A stretch of 24,995 nt of DNA from Acidimicrobiia bacterium UBA4744 (GCA_002403855.1 DHIO01000048.1:138254-163248), one strand, 5' to 3'; numbered from the stretch's first letter, positions 1 through 9,334 are shown. The notes: a model not told the origin generated them from the letters alone. Made by a program: numbers and translations.

Positions 1-230
1 CGGTCGCCGATCCGCAGAATCGGCGGCAGGGCGCGCACGGGAAACGGCATGGAACTCCACAGCTCGAATTCGATACCCTCGTTCGTCGAAGTCAGGCGCT
101 GCTGGACATTGACGGCCTCGGTGTCGACCGGCGGACAGGGCCTGCCGTCTCCGGAGACGAGCAGGACGCCACCGATGACCAGCGCTGCCAGCACGAGGAC
201 CGACCCTACAACGCACCCTGCTCTTGGCAC
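1..230 (-). CDS. Membrane-anchored or secreted protein of unknown function, 5' part only
   Basis: Read on the minus strand, an open frame runs from GTG at 230 to the window edge, giving about 76 residues. A GGAGG-type ribosome site lies a few bases upstream of the GTG, which supports this start. The N-terminus has a basic residue and then a long hydrophobic stretch (about residues 6-27, rich in V, L, A, G), which is a signal anchor or signal peptide. A short CPPVD segment and a polar region follow. The gene is divergent from the ABC importer operon and shares its upstream region. I do not recognise the family; the remainder lies outside the window. Confidence that it is coding rests on the ribosome site, the hydrophobic segment and an open frame to the edge. 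Confidence 0.6.
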   Translation of the reverse strand, partial: MPRAGCVVGSVLVLAALVIGGVLLVSGDGRPCPPVDTEAVNVQQRLTSTNEGIEFELWSSMPFPVRALPPILRIGD

Positions 231-443
231 CGGCTCAACCTCCCTCCTCGCGACGGGGAGGTCGTCACGGCCGCATCCACCCCGCCTCAGGGCTACTGCC
301 ACCTACGCCGGAGGTCAAGAAGAGGAACCACCGCAGGAACACCCACCTTCCATTCGTCTCATCGTACGCTCCAGCTGGGTGGTCGCGACATCACGAGGAG
401 TGATCGCCTTGCCTGCCGGAGTCGCATGAATTGATTTGTTGAG

Positions 444-449
444 TACAAT
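444..449 (+). promoter_or_regulatory. Candidate -10 element (TACAAT) for the ABC importer operon
   Basis: TACAAT is close to the bacterial -10 consensus and lies in the only AT-richer patch of the 300-base divergent intergenic region (231-530). The hexamer 17 bases upstream (GTCGCA) is a poor -35 match. If used, the transcript would carry a leader of roughly 75 bases with the palindrome at 491-506 and two AGGAGG motifs (462-467 and 518-523); only the second precedes a start codon. I see no gene in 231-530. Confidence 0.35.
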
Positions 450-490
450 GTTTGCGCTCTTAGGAGGGGCGACGAACAGTCGACGTTCTC

Positions 491-506
491 CGCCGCGATC
501 GCGGCG
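491..506. repeat. Perfect 16-base palindrome in the leader of the binding-protein gene
   Basis: CGCCGCGATCGCGGCG is its own reverse complement. It ends 10 bases before the ribosome site (517-523) of the solute-binding protein. It could be an operator for a dimeric repressor. As RNA it has no loop, so an RNA hairpin would have to open its central bases. Its position between the candidate promoter and the ribosome site makes a regulatory role plausible, but in GC-rich DNA short palindromes also arise by chance. Confidence 0.4.
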
Positions 507-530
507 CTAGAGCACTAAGGAGGAAAACGA

Positions 531-2240
531 ATGCAATCAACCACGAGAGGGTGGCTGCGCTGGTTCGCGATCTTTGCCGTCCTCGCCCTCGTGCTGGTGG
601 CCTGCGGCGACGGTGGCGCCGAAGAGGAGACCACTACGACGACGGAGGCGGCGGCCGGTGAGACGACCACCACCACCGCGGCAGCCGAGGAAGAAACCAC
701 CACCACCACGGAAGCTCCGGCGGCCGGTGGCGGGCAGTTCTCGACGGCAATCAGTGAGCCGCCGTTCATCGACCCCAACCTCGTTCAGGACTCGGAGGGG
801 TTTGAAGTCGCCCGTCTCATGTTCGACGGTCTGACCCTGTACGACCCCGCGGGGGGAGCAGTGGTTCCCGGCGTGGCCGAGTCCTGGGAGTCGAACGACG
901 ACAAGACGGTGTGGACGTTCAACCTGCGGGATGACTCGTTCTTCACCAACGGTGATCCGGTCACAGCCGAAGCCTTCGTGTACGGCATCAGCCGCACCGC
1001 GGACCCGGACACTGGCTCGCGGGTTTCCTACCACGTTGGTCCCGGCTATGCCGACGTCCTCGGGTTCGAAGAGGTCAATGGAGGAGAGGGCACCGGTGTG
1101 TCCGGCGACGAGTTGCTCGAGGGCCTGAAGGCAGTCGACGACTACACGCTGGAGGTCACGCTGGCACGATCCAACGCCCTGCTGCCCAAGATCGTCGCTC
1201 ACCCGGCTTTCTCGCCGATTCCGCAGGCGGTCTTCGAAGCCGATCCGGCGGGCTGGAACGAGATGCCGATCGGGAACGGTCCCTACAAGATGCAGGGTCC
1301 GTGGGAGCACGATGTGGCGATCTTCCTGGATCGCAACGAGGACTACTACGGGGCGGCCGGGGTCGCCGATGTCATCGAGTTCCGCATCTACGCAGACCTG
1401 GCGACCGAATACCGTGACGTGCAGGCCGGCAACCTCGACGTGGGACGGATTCCCACGGAGGAACTGGCCAATGCTCCGGCGGAGTTCGGCGATCGTTACT
1501 TGTTGATCAGCTCGGGTAGCTTCGGCTACATCGGTCTGCCCAACACGGTGGCCCCGTACGACAACGTCAAGCTCCGTCAGGCGCTTTCGCTGGCCATCGA
1601 CCGTGAGGCGATCACCGAGCGGATCCTGATCGGTACGTCTCCGGCGACCGGTTTCGTGCCCCCGGTGGCGACCGGGGCCGTGATGGATGCCTGCCCGTAC
1701 TGCACGTACGATCCCGACCTGGCCGTACAGCTCTACGAGGAGTCCGGCGGGGTTCCGAACGACGAGCTGGTGATGCGCTTCAACGCGGGCTCCGGTCACG
1801 AGGACTGGGTCGAAGCGGTCACCACCGGCTGGAGCCAGGTGCTCGGCGTCACCGCGACGTTCGAGCCGCTCGAATGGGCTGCCTACCTCGACTTCTTGTT
1901 CGAGGTCGGGCCCGACGGTCCGTACCGCCTCGGCTGGCAGTGGGACTACCCGTCCGCCTACAACTTCCTGGCGCCGCTCTACGAGAGCACGTCGGGCGAC
2001 AACTACTCGGGCTACGTCAACGCCGACTTCGACGCTCTGATGGAGCAGGCGATCACCTCGCTCAGCGAGGAAGAGGCGCTGCCGTTCCTGGCAGAGGCCC
2101 AGGCGATCATCGGAGAGGAGATCCCGGTGATTCCGATGACCTTCGGCACCGAGCGGAGAGTCTGGACCGAGAACGTGTCCAACGTTCAGCTGAACAACTT
2201 CGGCTTCGGACTCTGGGAGAACGTGGTCGTCAACGGCTAA
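531..2240 (+). CDS. ABC importer solute-binding lipoprotein, family 5 (peptide/oligopeptide type)
   Basis: This 569-residue protein captures the substrate outside the cell for the Dpp/Opp-type importer encoded directly downstream. The ATG has AAGGAGG 7 bases upstream. A lipoprotein signal peptide ends in the lipobox LVAC, so Cys25 would be lipid-anchored. Residues 31-68 form a low-complexity linker with three ETTTTT blocks spaced 11 residues apart, and the binding domain follows. The stretch near residue 115-140 (AESWESNDDKTVWTFNLRDD then FFTNGDPVTAEAF) is the family signature region of SBP_bac_5 proteins. Such proteins bind peptides, but some bind nickel, sugars or opines, so the ligand is not settled here. 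A stable stem-loop follows the stop and may let this gene be expressed above the permease genes. Confidence 0.93.
   Translation: MQSTTRGWLRWFAIFAVLALVLVACGDGGAEEETTTTTEAAAGETTTTTAAAEEETTTTTEAPAAGGGQFSTAISEPPFIDPNLVQDSEGFEVARLMFDGLTLYDPAGGAVVPGVAESWESNDDKTVWTFNLRDDSFFTNGDPVTAEAFVYGISRTADPDTGSRVSYHVGPGYADVLGFEEVNGGEGTGVSGDELLEGLKAVDDYTLEVTLARSNALLPKIVAHPAFSPIPQAVFEADPAGWNEMPIGNGPYKMQGPWEHDVAIFLDRNEDYYGAAGVADVIEFRIYADLATEYRDVQAGNLDVGRIPTEELANAPAEFGDRYLLISSGSFGYIGLPNTVAPYDNVKLRQALSLAIDREAITERILIGTSPATGFVPPVATGAVMDACPYCTYDPDLAVQLYEESGGVPNDELVMRFNAGSGHEDWVEAVTTGWSQVLGVTATFEPLEWAAYLDFLFEVGPDGPYRLGWQWDYPSAYNFLAPLYESTSGDNYSGYVNADFDALMEQAITSLSEEEALPFLAEAQAIIGEEIPVIPMTFGTERRVWTENVSNVQLNNFGFGLWENVVVNG
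621..734 (+). repeat. Thr-rich low-complexity linker with three 11-residue repeats
   Basis: Codons for residues 31-68 of the binding protein contain three ETTTTT blocks starting at residues 33, 44 and 55, separated by Ala/Glu/Gly. The regular 11-residue period suggests growth by internal duplication. It lies between the lipid-anchored Cys25 and the folded domain, so it probably acts as a flexible tether through the cell wall. Confidence 0.75.
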
Positions 2241-2262
2241 GGCCGAAGACCCACACCCCTAT

Positions 2263-2290
2263 GGAGCCCCGGGAGAGATCCCGGGGCTCC
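2263..2290 (+). terminator. Strong stem-loop between binding-protein and permease genes (attenuator or mRNA-stabilising hairpin)
   Basis: GGAGCCCCGGGA, a GAGA tetraloop, then TCCCGGGGCTCC form a perfect 12-base-pair stem beginning 22 bases after the binding-protein stop codon. No T-run follows, so it is not a classical intrinsic terminator. Hairpins in this position in ABC importer operons commonly protect the 3' end of the binding-protein message or partly stop transcription, which would give excess binding protein over membrane parts. Which role applies here is inference. Confidence 0.7.
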
Positions 2291-2297
2291 TGCCTGT

Positions 2298-2303
2298 TAG
2301 AGT
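2298..2303 (+). promoter_or_regulatory. Candidate -10 (TAGAGT) close to the first permease start
   Basis: TAGAGT ends 9 bases before the ATG at 2313, and no Shine-Dalgarno precedes that ATG. The spacing fits a near-leaderless transcript starting just after the stem-loop. The string around it (GTGCCCGCA) recurs ahead of the gene starting at 7429. No good -35 is visible, so this is a weak call. Confidence 0.3.
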
Positions 2304-2312
2304 GCCCGCACC

Positions 2313-3239
2313 ATGGTGCGCTACACGATCAGGCGGATCCTGCTGATCATCCCGACGTTCATCGGTGCGAGCGCGCTGATCTTCTTCGCCGGGTTCGCGC
2401 TGCCCGGTGACCCGGTTTCGGCTTTCGGAGGCGAGCGTGCCCTCCCCGAAGCCACCCGCAACGCTCTGATCGAGCGCTACCGGCTCGACCAGCCGGTGTT
2501 CGACCAGTACCTGGGGTACATGGGCGACGTGCTGACCGGGGACTTCGGAGAGTCGGTCCTGAGGCGACGCTCTATCAACGACATCTTCGCCGAGACCTTC
2601 CCCAACACTTTGAGGCTGGCCGCCCTGGCCGTCGTCTTCGAGTTGGTCATCGGCCTGCTGGCAGGGATCGTGGCAGCACTACGAAAGGGCAAATTCCTCG
2701 ATTCCCTTGTGCTGGTCTCGACGATCATTGCCATCTCGATCCCGGTATTCGTGCTCGGCTTCTCGCTGCAGTACATCGTCGGCGTGCAGTGGCAGATTCT
2801 GCCGGTGGCCGGATTGCAGGAAGGATTTCGGTCGCTGATCCTGCCGGCGTTCGTGCTGGGGACGCTGAGCTTGGCCTATGTGGCGAGGCTGACGCGCACC
2901 AGCCTGGCCGAAACCCTGCGGGAGGACTACGTCCGTACCGCCCAGGCCAAGGGCCTGCGTCACTCCCGGGTGATCGGGCGTCACGCCCTCCGCAACGCGT
3001 TGATCCCGGTCATCACCTTCATCGGCATCGACCTCGGCGCGCTGATGGGCGGAGCCATCGTCACCGAAACGATCTTCAACATCAACGGGGTGGGCTTCAA
3101 TCTGTTCCGGGCGATCGGTACCAGGGACAACGCCATCGTGGTCGGGTTCACGCTCATCGCCGTGATGATCTACCTCACGATGAGCCTGATCGTCGACCTT
3201 CTGTACGCGGCCCTTGATCCGCGTATCCGATATGAGTGA
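2313..3239 (+). CDS. dppB: ABC importer permease, DppB/OppB type
   Basis: This is one of two inner-membrane subunits that form the channel of the peptide-type importer. Its 308 residues match the usual length of about 300-340. It begins with the typical MVRYTIRRILLIIPTFIG segment, the first membrane helix of DppB-like proteins. A periplasmic region and five further hydrophobic segments follow. The cytoplasmic EAA loop, which docks onto the ATPases, is visible as DYVRTAQAKGL near residue 208-218, followed by HALRNALIPVIT. The start is the ATG at 2313; no Shine-Dalgarno is seen, and a TAGAGT hexamer lies 9 bases upstream. The stop overlaps the start of the next permease (ATGAGTGA), so the two are probably translationally coupled. 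Substrate specificity cannot be read from the permease. Confidence 0.93.
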   Translation: MVRYTIRRILLIIPTFIGASALIFFAGFALPGDPVSAFGGERALPEATRNALIERYRLDQPVFDQYLGYMGDVLTGDFGESVLRRRSINDIFAETFPNTLRLAALAVVFELVIGLLAGIVAALRKGKFLDSLVLVSTIIAISIPVFVLGFSLQYIVGVQWQILPVAGLQEGFRSLILPAFVLGTLSLAYVARLTRTSLAETLREDYVRTAQAKGLRHSRVIGRHALRNALIPVITFIGIDLGALMGGAIVTETIFNINGVGFNLFRAIGTRDNAIVVGFTLIAVMIYLTMSLIVDLLYAALDPRIRYE

Positions 3240-4200
3240 TACGCAGTTCCAGCTCGAGCACTCGCCCCCCGGGGTCCCCGATGGCGAGATCGGAGAGGAG
3301 GAGGTCTCCGAGCGGACCGCCTCGCTGTGGGCGGATGCCTGGCGGCAGCTGCGTAGCAAACCGATCTTCTGGGTGTCGATCAGCATCATCACCGTATTCA
3401 CGGTCATGGCGATCGCCCCCCAGATCTTTGTGGCCCCGTCTCCGGCTACGCACGACCCGTTCGACTGTTCCCTGCGCGACGCCGAAGGGGAGTTTCAGGA
3501 TCGGCTGCCTCCCTCCTCCGAGCACTGGTTCGGGACCGACGTGCAGGGCTGCGACTACTACGTCCGGGTGATCTACGGAGCGCGAGTGTCCATGGTGGTC
3601 GGCGTCGCGGTGACGGCCATCGGCGCCTTGATCGGTCTGGTCCTGGGGGGTATCGCCGGTTTTTGGGGAGGGTGGACCGACAACGTTATCTCCCGGATCA
3701 CCGACGTCTTCTTCGCGTTCCCGTTCATCGTGGGGGCCATCCTTCTACTGAGCGTCATCCAGGGAGAGGGTGGTCGGACGCTCGGCGACGTGGTTCTCGT
3801 GATCGGTTTGTTCTCTTGGCCGACGATCTCTCGAATCTTCCGGGGTTCCGTCATCCAGGCCCGCGGGCAGGAATACGTAGAGGCTGCCCGGGCGCTGGGA
3901 GCCTCCAATCGAAGGATCCTCGTGCGACACGTACTGCCCAATGCCATTGCCCCCGCCATCGTCTACGCCACCATCACACTGGGTGTGATCATCTCCGTCG
4001 AGGCCACGCTGTCCTTCCTCGGCGTGGGCTTGCAACTGCCGGCCATCTCCTGGGGTCTCATGATCAACACGGCCCAGACCCGTATCGCCCAGTCCCCGCA
4101 CCTGCTGTTCTTCCCCGGCGCGGCGCTGTTCTTGATCATCTTCGCCTTCATCCTGCTCGGTGACGCCGTCCGCGACGCTCTCGACCCGAGGACCCGTTGA
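3232..4200 (+). CDS. dppC: ABC importer permease, DppC/OppC type
   Basis: This is the second channel subunit of the importer, 322 residues from ATG 3232. I prefer this start because it overlaps the dppB stop in ATGAGTGA; a TTG at 3214 in the same frame is an alternative. The N-terminal 35 residues are cytoplasmic and acidic. A first membrane segment follows (about residues 45-65), then an extracytoplasmic loop with the family motif HWFGTDVQGCDYY, where most relatives have HPLGTDxxGRD. The C-terminal domain carries about five helices and the EAA loop (EYVEAARALGAS, then HVLPNAIAPAIV). The end overlaps the next start by one base (TGATG). Together with dppB it forms the translocation pore served by the two ATPases downstream. 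Confidence 0.93.
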   Translation: MSDTQFQLEHSPPGVPDGEIGEEEVSERTASLWADAWRQLRSKPIFWVSISIITVFTVMAIAPQIFVAPSPATHDPFDCSLRDAEGEFQDRLPPSSEHWFGTDVQGCDYYVRVIYGARVSMVVGVAVTAIGALIGLVLGGIAGFWGGWTDNVISRITDVFFAFPFIVGAILLLSVIQGEGGRTLGDVVLVIGLFSWPTISRIFRGSVIQARGQEYVEAARALGASNRRILVRHVLPNAIAPAIVYATITLGVIISVEATLSFLGVGLQLPAISWGLMINTAQTRIAQSPHLLFFPGAALFLIIFAFILLGDAVRDALDPRTR

Positions 4201-5223
4201 TGGCCGGGACCGTATCCACCATCGACCCACGCAACGTACACCCCGAACCGGGCGAACCGCTCCTGGATGTAGAAGACGTCTCCGTCGAGTTCCACACCGA
4301 CGCCGGGGTCGTCAAAGCAGTCACCGACCTCTCGTTCAACCTGGCGGCCGGCGAAACCCTGGCCATCATCGGTGAATCGGGGAGCGGCAAGAGCGTCACG
4401 GCCCAAGCCATCATGGGGATCGTCCCCTCGCCCCCCGGGAAGATCCCCAAGGGTTCGATCAGGTACCGGGACCGGGATCTCATGGAGGTCCCCGACAAAG
4501 AGAAACGGTTCATCCGGGGCCAGGAGATCGCGATGATCTTCCAAGATCCGCTCACGTCGCTGAACCCGGTCTACTCGGTGGGCTGGCAGATCGGAGAGAT
4601 GTTCAGGATTCACCGGGGTGCCTCCCGGGCCGAAGCACGGGAAAAGGCCATCGAGCTGATGGAGCGGGTTCGGATTCCCGAGGCACGGCGACGGGTAGGC
4701 GACTACCCCCACCAGTTCTCGGGCGGCATGCGCCAGCGGGTGATGATAGCGATGGCCCTGGCCCTCGAACCGAAGATCCTCATCGCGGACGAGCCTTCGA
4801 CCGCTCTCGATGTCACCGTTCAAGCCCAGATCATGGAACTCCTGGACGCCCTTCAGCAGGAGACGAATATGGGGCTGATCCTCATCACCCACGACCTCGG
4901 CGTGGTCGCATCCGTGGCCGATGTGGTTCTGCTCATGTACGCAGGGCGGGTGGTTGAGAGCAACGAGGCGTATCCGTTCTACGAGAAGCCGGCTCATCCC
5001 TATGCACACGGGCTCATGAACTCGGTCGCAAAGCTCAGCGGCTCGGAAAAGCGGCTCGAACCAATCGTCGGATCGCCTCCCTCTCTGCTGAGAGTCCCGT
5101 CCGGATGCGCCTTCCATCCCCGCTGTCCCTACGCTCTGGATCCTTGCTGGGAGGAGATCCCGCACCTACGCGAGATCGACGGTTACTCAGGAGTGGTTGC
5201 CTGCCATTTCGCAGAGGAGATTC

Positions 5224-5231
<8 letters not shown>
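4200..5231 (+). CDS. dppD: ABC importer ATPase, DppD/OppD type
   Basis: This is one of two nucleotide-binding subunits that power uptake. Of its 343 residues (ATG 4200, overlapping the dppC stop as TGATG), the ABC domain covers roughly 20-270. Visible motifs are the Walker A GESGSGKS, the Q-loop in MIFQDPLTSLNPV, the signature FSGGMRQR, the Walker B ILIADEPSTALD and the switch His in ITHDLGVV. The C-terminal oligopeptide-transporter extension has the Cys pattern CAFHPRCPYA, DPC and ACHF; in some relatives these four cysteines bind an iron-sulfur cluster. All catalytic residues are present. The stop lies 8 bases inside the next gene, consistent with one transcript and coupled translation. Confidence 0.95.
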
Positions 5232-6208
<977 letters not shown>

Positions 6209-6216
<8 letters not shown>

Positions 6217-7429
6217 GTTTCCGACGGCGGAGCAGCAACAACCCGCCCGAAACCACTACGACTGCTATGGCGGCGATTACCAGGCCGGAAGGCCCGCTCG
6301 GGAAGGTAGCCGGAGCGAAGGCCAGCTCGAAAGCGTTGCCGCGGGGACGGGTCCACAGAACGTGCACGGGATCGCCGGGGAGCAGCGCCGGATGATCGCC
6401 GGCGCCGAGGACGATGGGGCTACTCCAGGACCCGTTCCGGCGCCGCGCCTCGACTCCTGCCCCCGTCGACCATGCGGCGACCACCCGGCCGTCCGCTTCG
6501 GAAGCCACCACGGGATTGGCGGCCGGTCCCGCCGCGACGACTTCTGGGTCCGTCCACTCACCATCCCGAAACGCGGCGTAGGCGATTCCGGGGATGTCGC
6601 CCCGGAACTGCTGCCAGACCATATGTACGGTGCCTTCGGGACCGATGTCCATCGACACCGCAACGGCGTTGTCGGTTGGCGGTGAGACCGTCTTCGGCAC
6701 TTCCCACCCGGTTCCGTCCCAGCGGGCGACGTTGGTCCGGTACACCTCACCGGATCGCTGGTACCAGGCGCTGACGACGGCATCGTCCGGCCCGGCCGCG
6801 GCGGTCGGGTTGAGGGCGTCGAACGATCCGACCGAAACCAGGTCTGGAACCGACCATCCCGAGGCGGTCAGGTAGGTGTGCTCGATCTCATACTCGGATC
6901 CATGGCTGTAGGCCGAGTTCGGCTTGGCCCCGTACCACAGTACGTGCAGCCCTCGCCGGTCCGCCACCATCGCCGGAAAACCTGCATAGTCGGGACCCGG
7001 GGAGATCTTCTCCGGCACGGACCAGGTTTCGGTGCGGACGGCATGCCAGACGTGTCCAACCGTTTCGTAATCGACCCAGCCGGCGTGGAGCCGGCCTTCG
7101 GCATCGAGCTCGAGAGTCCCCAGACCGGCTCGAATCCCGGCCCGGCTGAGAAGTTCCTCCTCGCGCCACGTCGTCCCGCCGTCCTCCGACCGGGCCACGA
7201 ACACCGCGTCCGTTGCCTGGAGTGGCGCGCTGTAGATCGCGTACAGGGCGCCGGAAGGGTGCCGGATCACCTTGCGCTGGCCGTTGCCCAGGGTGGCTTC
7301 CCCCGTCACTTCCTCGACGAGCACCTCCTCCTGGGCCGATCCGGAGGGCTGCACCGTCAGAAGCAGGGTCACGAGGAGGGTGCCCAGCATGAGGGAACGA
7401 CGAGCGAAGGTGGAATGACCGGCAGCCAT
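6209..7429 (-). CDS. Secreted, C-terminally anchored protein with Asp-box (BNR/sialidase-like) repeats
   Basis: A 406-residue protein of unknown function. The N-terminus (two Arg, then a hydrophobic stretch to about residue 32 ending SGSA) is a signal peptide. The middle consists of repeated short beta-strand units with W, D and G; SEDGGTTW near residue 83 is an Asp-box, typical of beta-propellers such as sialidase/BNR folds. The C-terminus has a single membrane helix (about residues 377-399) followed by LLRRRKPR, a membrane anchor with a positive stop. The protein would therefore sit on the outer face of the membrane. I see no sialidase catalytic set, so enzymatic activity is not claimed. 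The start has no Shine-Dalgarno, but TATCGT lies 8 bases upstream. The stop overlaps dppF tail-to-tail. Confidence 0.8.
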
Positions 7430-7437
7430 CTGCGGGC

Positions 7438-7443
7438 ACGATA
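7438..7443 (-). promoter_or_regulatory. Candidate -10 (TATCGT) giving a leaderless message for the secreted protein
   Basis: On the minus strand TATCGT ends 8 bases before the ATG at 7429, and no ribosome site is present. The predicted -35 position falls inside the inverted repeat at 7450-7466, so a protein bound there would block this promoter. The -35 match itself (CCGTCG) is weak. Confidence 0.3.
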
Positions 7444-7449
7444 GCCGTT

Positions 7450-7466
7450 CCGTCGATCATCGACGG
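7450..7466. repeat. Inverted repeat with 8-base arms in the divergent region before aceK
   Basis: CCGTCGAT, one spacer base, ATCGACGG. It lies in the 133-base region between the divergent secreted-protein and aceK genes, about 20 bases from the secreted-protein start. The near-perfect dyad with a one-base spacer resembles an operator for a dimeric regulator. No candidate regulator gene is adjacent. Confidence 0.45.
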
Positions 7467-7500
7467 TTGCTCACGCAATCTCCCCGCGAGAAACTCCGTG

Positions 7501-7529
7501 GAGGTGGCACCTCGGGCCCCGACGTCGGG
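7501..7529 (+). repeat. Two adjacent inverted repeats in the aceK leader
   Basis: GAGGTG-G-CACCTC occupies 7501-7513 and the perfect palindrome CCCGACGTCGGG occupies 7518-7529, ending 33 bases before the aceK ATG. They could be protein-binding dyads or small RNA structures close to the translation start. Their one-base or zero-base spacers make RNA hairpins poor without opening inner pairs, so DNA operators are the better reading. Confidence 0.35.
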
Positions 7530-7562
7530 TCGCACCCCAACAGCTGCCAGACTGGTGAAACG

Positions 7563-9278
7563 ATGTCCGAGCTTGCTGCCGATTCCGCCCGGTTGATAGT
7601 GGGCGGCTTCACGTCCTACCAGCGGCAGTTCGGCGAGATCACCCGACGCGCCAAGCAACGTTTTGAGAAACGGGATTGGCTGGGTCTCCAGACCGACGCC
7701 ACGGACCGCCTCGATCTCTACAAGGGCGTTGTCGACGAAGTGGTTGCCGACCTCCGGGAGGGGCTCGGCTCGGATGTGGACGACAAGTCCACGTGGGCGG
7801 TCATGAAGGCTCGCTACACGGAGTTCATCGCAAATCGCGAAGACTGGGATCTGGCGGAGACCTTCTTCAACTCCATTACCCGGCGGATCTTCTCCACGGT
7901 CGGTCTCGACCCCAACATCGAGTACCTGGACACCGACTTCGAAAGCCCGCCCACCGCGGCCGCCGAACCGGTGTACCGCGCCTACACCGACCACTCGTCT
8001 CCGGCCGAGCTGCTCGAGCAGGTTCTGACCGACTATCAGTTCGACGTCCCCTACAAGGACAAAGGAGGCGACGCCGCCGCAGCGGCCGCCCAGCTGACCG
8101 CCCACTTGCCGGAAGTGGGAGCACTTCGCTCCATCGAACGAGTCGAGATGATTCGCGGCGTGTTCTACCGGGGTCAGCGCGCCTACTTGATCGGGCGGGT
8201 CTACAGCGGTCTGGCCGTCATACCGCTCGTGCTGGCCCTGGCCAACAACGATTTCGGCATCGAGGTGGATGCCGTCCTCCTCGAGGAAGACGACGTCAGC
8301 ACCCTGTTCAGCTTCACCCGGGCATACTTCCACGTTGAGACGGAACGGCCGTACGACCTGGTGCGGTTCCTCGCCGACCTCACTCCGCGCAAGAGAAGCG
8401 CCGAGCTCTACATCTCCATCGGCTACAACAAACACGGCAAGACCGGTCTCTACCGAGACCTGCTCCGGCACCTTGCCCTCTCCGACCAGCAATTCGAATT
8501 TGCCCGCGGTACGCGGGGTCTGGTCATGGTGGCGTTCACCATGCCGGGCTATGACATCGTCTTCAAAGTGATCAGGGATTCCTTCGACCCCCCCAAGCAG
8601 ACGACCCGGCGGGCGGTCATGGACAAATACCAACTGGTCTTTCACCACGACCGGGCCGGCCGCCTGGTCGACGCCCAGGAGTTCGAGCATCTCAAGTTCG
8701 AGCGCCGCCGCTTCACCGACCAGCTGCTCACCGAGTTGCTCGACGAGGCGGCCAGAACGGTTTCGGTCGAAGGTGATCACCTGGTGATCGACCACGCGTA
8801 TCTCGAGCGCCGGGTGATTCCTCTCAATCTGTATGTCCGAGAAGCCAGCACCCGGGCGAAGACCGCAGCGGTCATCGACTACGGGCAAGCCATCAAGGAC
8901 CTCGCCGCCGCCGACATCTTCCCCGGCGACATGCTCCTCAAGAACTTCGGTGTCACCCGCCACGGGCGGGTTGTGTTCTACGACTACGACGAGCTCACGC
9001 TGCTGCGGGAATGCAACTTCCGGGTGATGCCGGCGCCGATCACGCCGGAACAGGAAATGGCATCGGAACCGTGGTTCTCGGTCGGGGGGAGCGACATCTT
9101 CCCCGAGGAGTTCCGCTCTTTTCTGGGACTGAGCGGTGAACTCCGGGAACGGTTCGAGCAACACCATGCGGAGATCTACGAAGCGGAGTTCTGGACGTCG
9201 ATTCAGGACCGGATCGCCGCCGGTGAACTGATCGACATTCTCCCGTATGGGCCGGGTAGGCGGCTGAGGGGCAGTTGA
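7563..9278 (+). CDS. aceK: Isocitrate dehydrogenase kinase/phosphatase (AceK)
   Basis: AceK phosphorylates isocitrate dehydrogenase on a serine and removes the phosphate again. Phosphorylation shuts the TCA enzyme and sends isocitrate into the glyoxylate shunt. From ATG 7563 the protein has 571 residues, against 578 in E. coli. The N-terminal half is the all-helical regulatory domain; the C-terminal half is the kinase-like fold. Key parts are visible: the nucleotide loop ARGTRGLVMV (about 314-323), Lys335 in VFKVIRD, then FPGDMLLKNFGVTRHGRV with catalytic Asp456 and Asn461, and YDYDE with metal-binding Asp474. Each sits one position before its E. coli counterpart as I remember it (Lys336, Asp457, Asn462, Asp475). 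The upstream frame extension to 7467 is not AceK-like. Neither isocitrate dehydrogenase, isocitrate lyase nor malate synthase lies in this window. AceK is best known from proteobacteria. Confidence 0.95.
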   Translation: MSELAADSARLIVGGFTSYQRQFGEITRRAKQRFEKRDWLGLQTDATDRLDLYKGVVDEVVADLREGLGSDVDDKSTWAVMKARYTEFIANREDWDLAETFFNSITRRIFSTVGLDPNIEYLDTDFESPPTAAAEPVYRAYTDHSSPAELLEQVLTDYQFDVPYKDKGGDAAAAAAQLTAHLPEVGALRSIERVEMIRGVFYRGQRAYLIGRVYSGLAVIPLVLALANNDFGIEVDAVLLEEDDVSTLFSFTRAYFHVETERPYDLVRFLADLTPRKRSAELYISIGYNKHGKTGLYRDLLRHLALSDQQFEFARGTRGLVMVAFTMPGYDIVFKVIRDSFDPPKQTTRRAVMDKYQLVFHHDRAGRLVDAQEFEHLKFERRRFTDQLLTELLDEAARTVSVEGDHLVIDHAYLERRVIPLNLYVREASTRAKTAAVIDYGQAIKDLAAADIFPGDMLLKNFGVTRHGRVVFYDYDELTLLRECNFRVMPAPITPEQEMASEPWFSVGGSDIFPEEFRSFLGLSGELRERFEQHHAEIYEAEFWTSIQDRIAAGELIDILPYGPGRRLRGS

Positions 9279-9334
9279 CGTCTTGCTCACCCTCCGCGCG
9301 GAAGAGTCGAAAGCCCCTAGCCGGACCGGGCTCG

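Noticed and set aside
49..429. A 126-codon plus-strand frame at the window start
   Set aside because: Ser/Thr/Pro/Arg-rich with no ribosome site. It overlaps a better minus-strand frame (1-230) that has a signal anchor and a GGAGG site.
537..1799. A 420-codon open frame opposite the solute-binding protein
   Set aside because: The plus-strand frame has a lipobox, the family 5 signature and a ribosome site. The antisense product is Arg/His-rich and unlike any family I know.
3963..5165. A 400-codon open frame opposite dppC/dppD
   Set aside because: It crosses two firm ABC importer genes and has no motif of its own. It is explained by codon bias.
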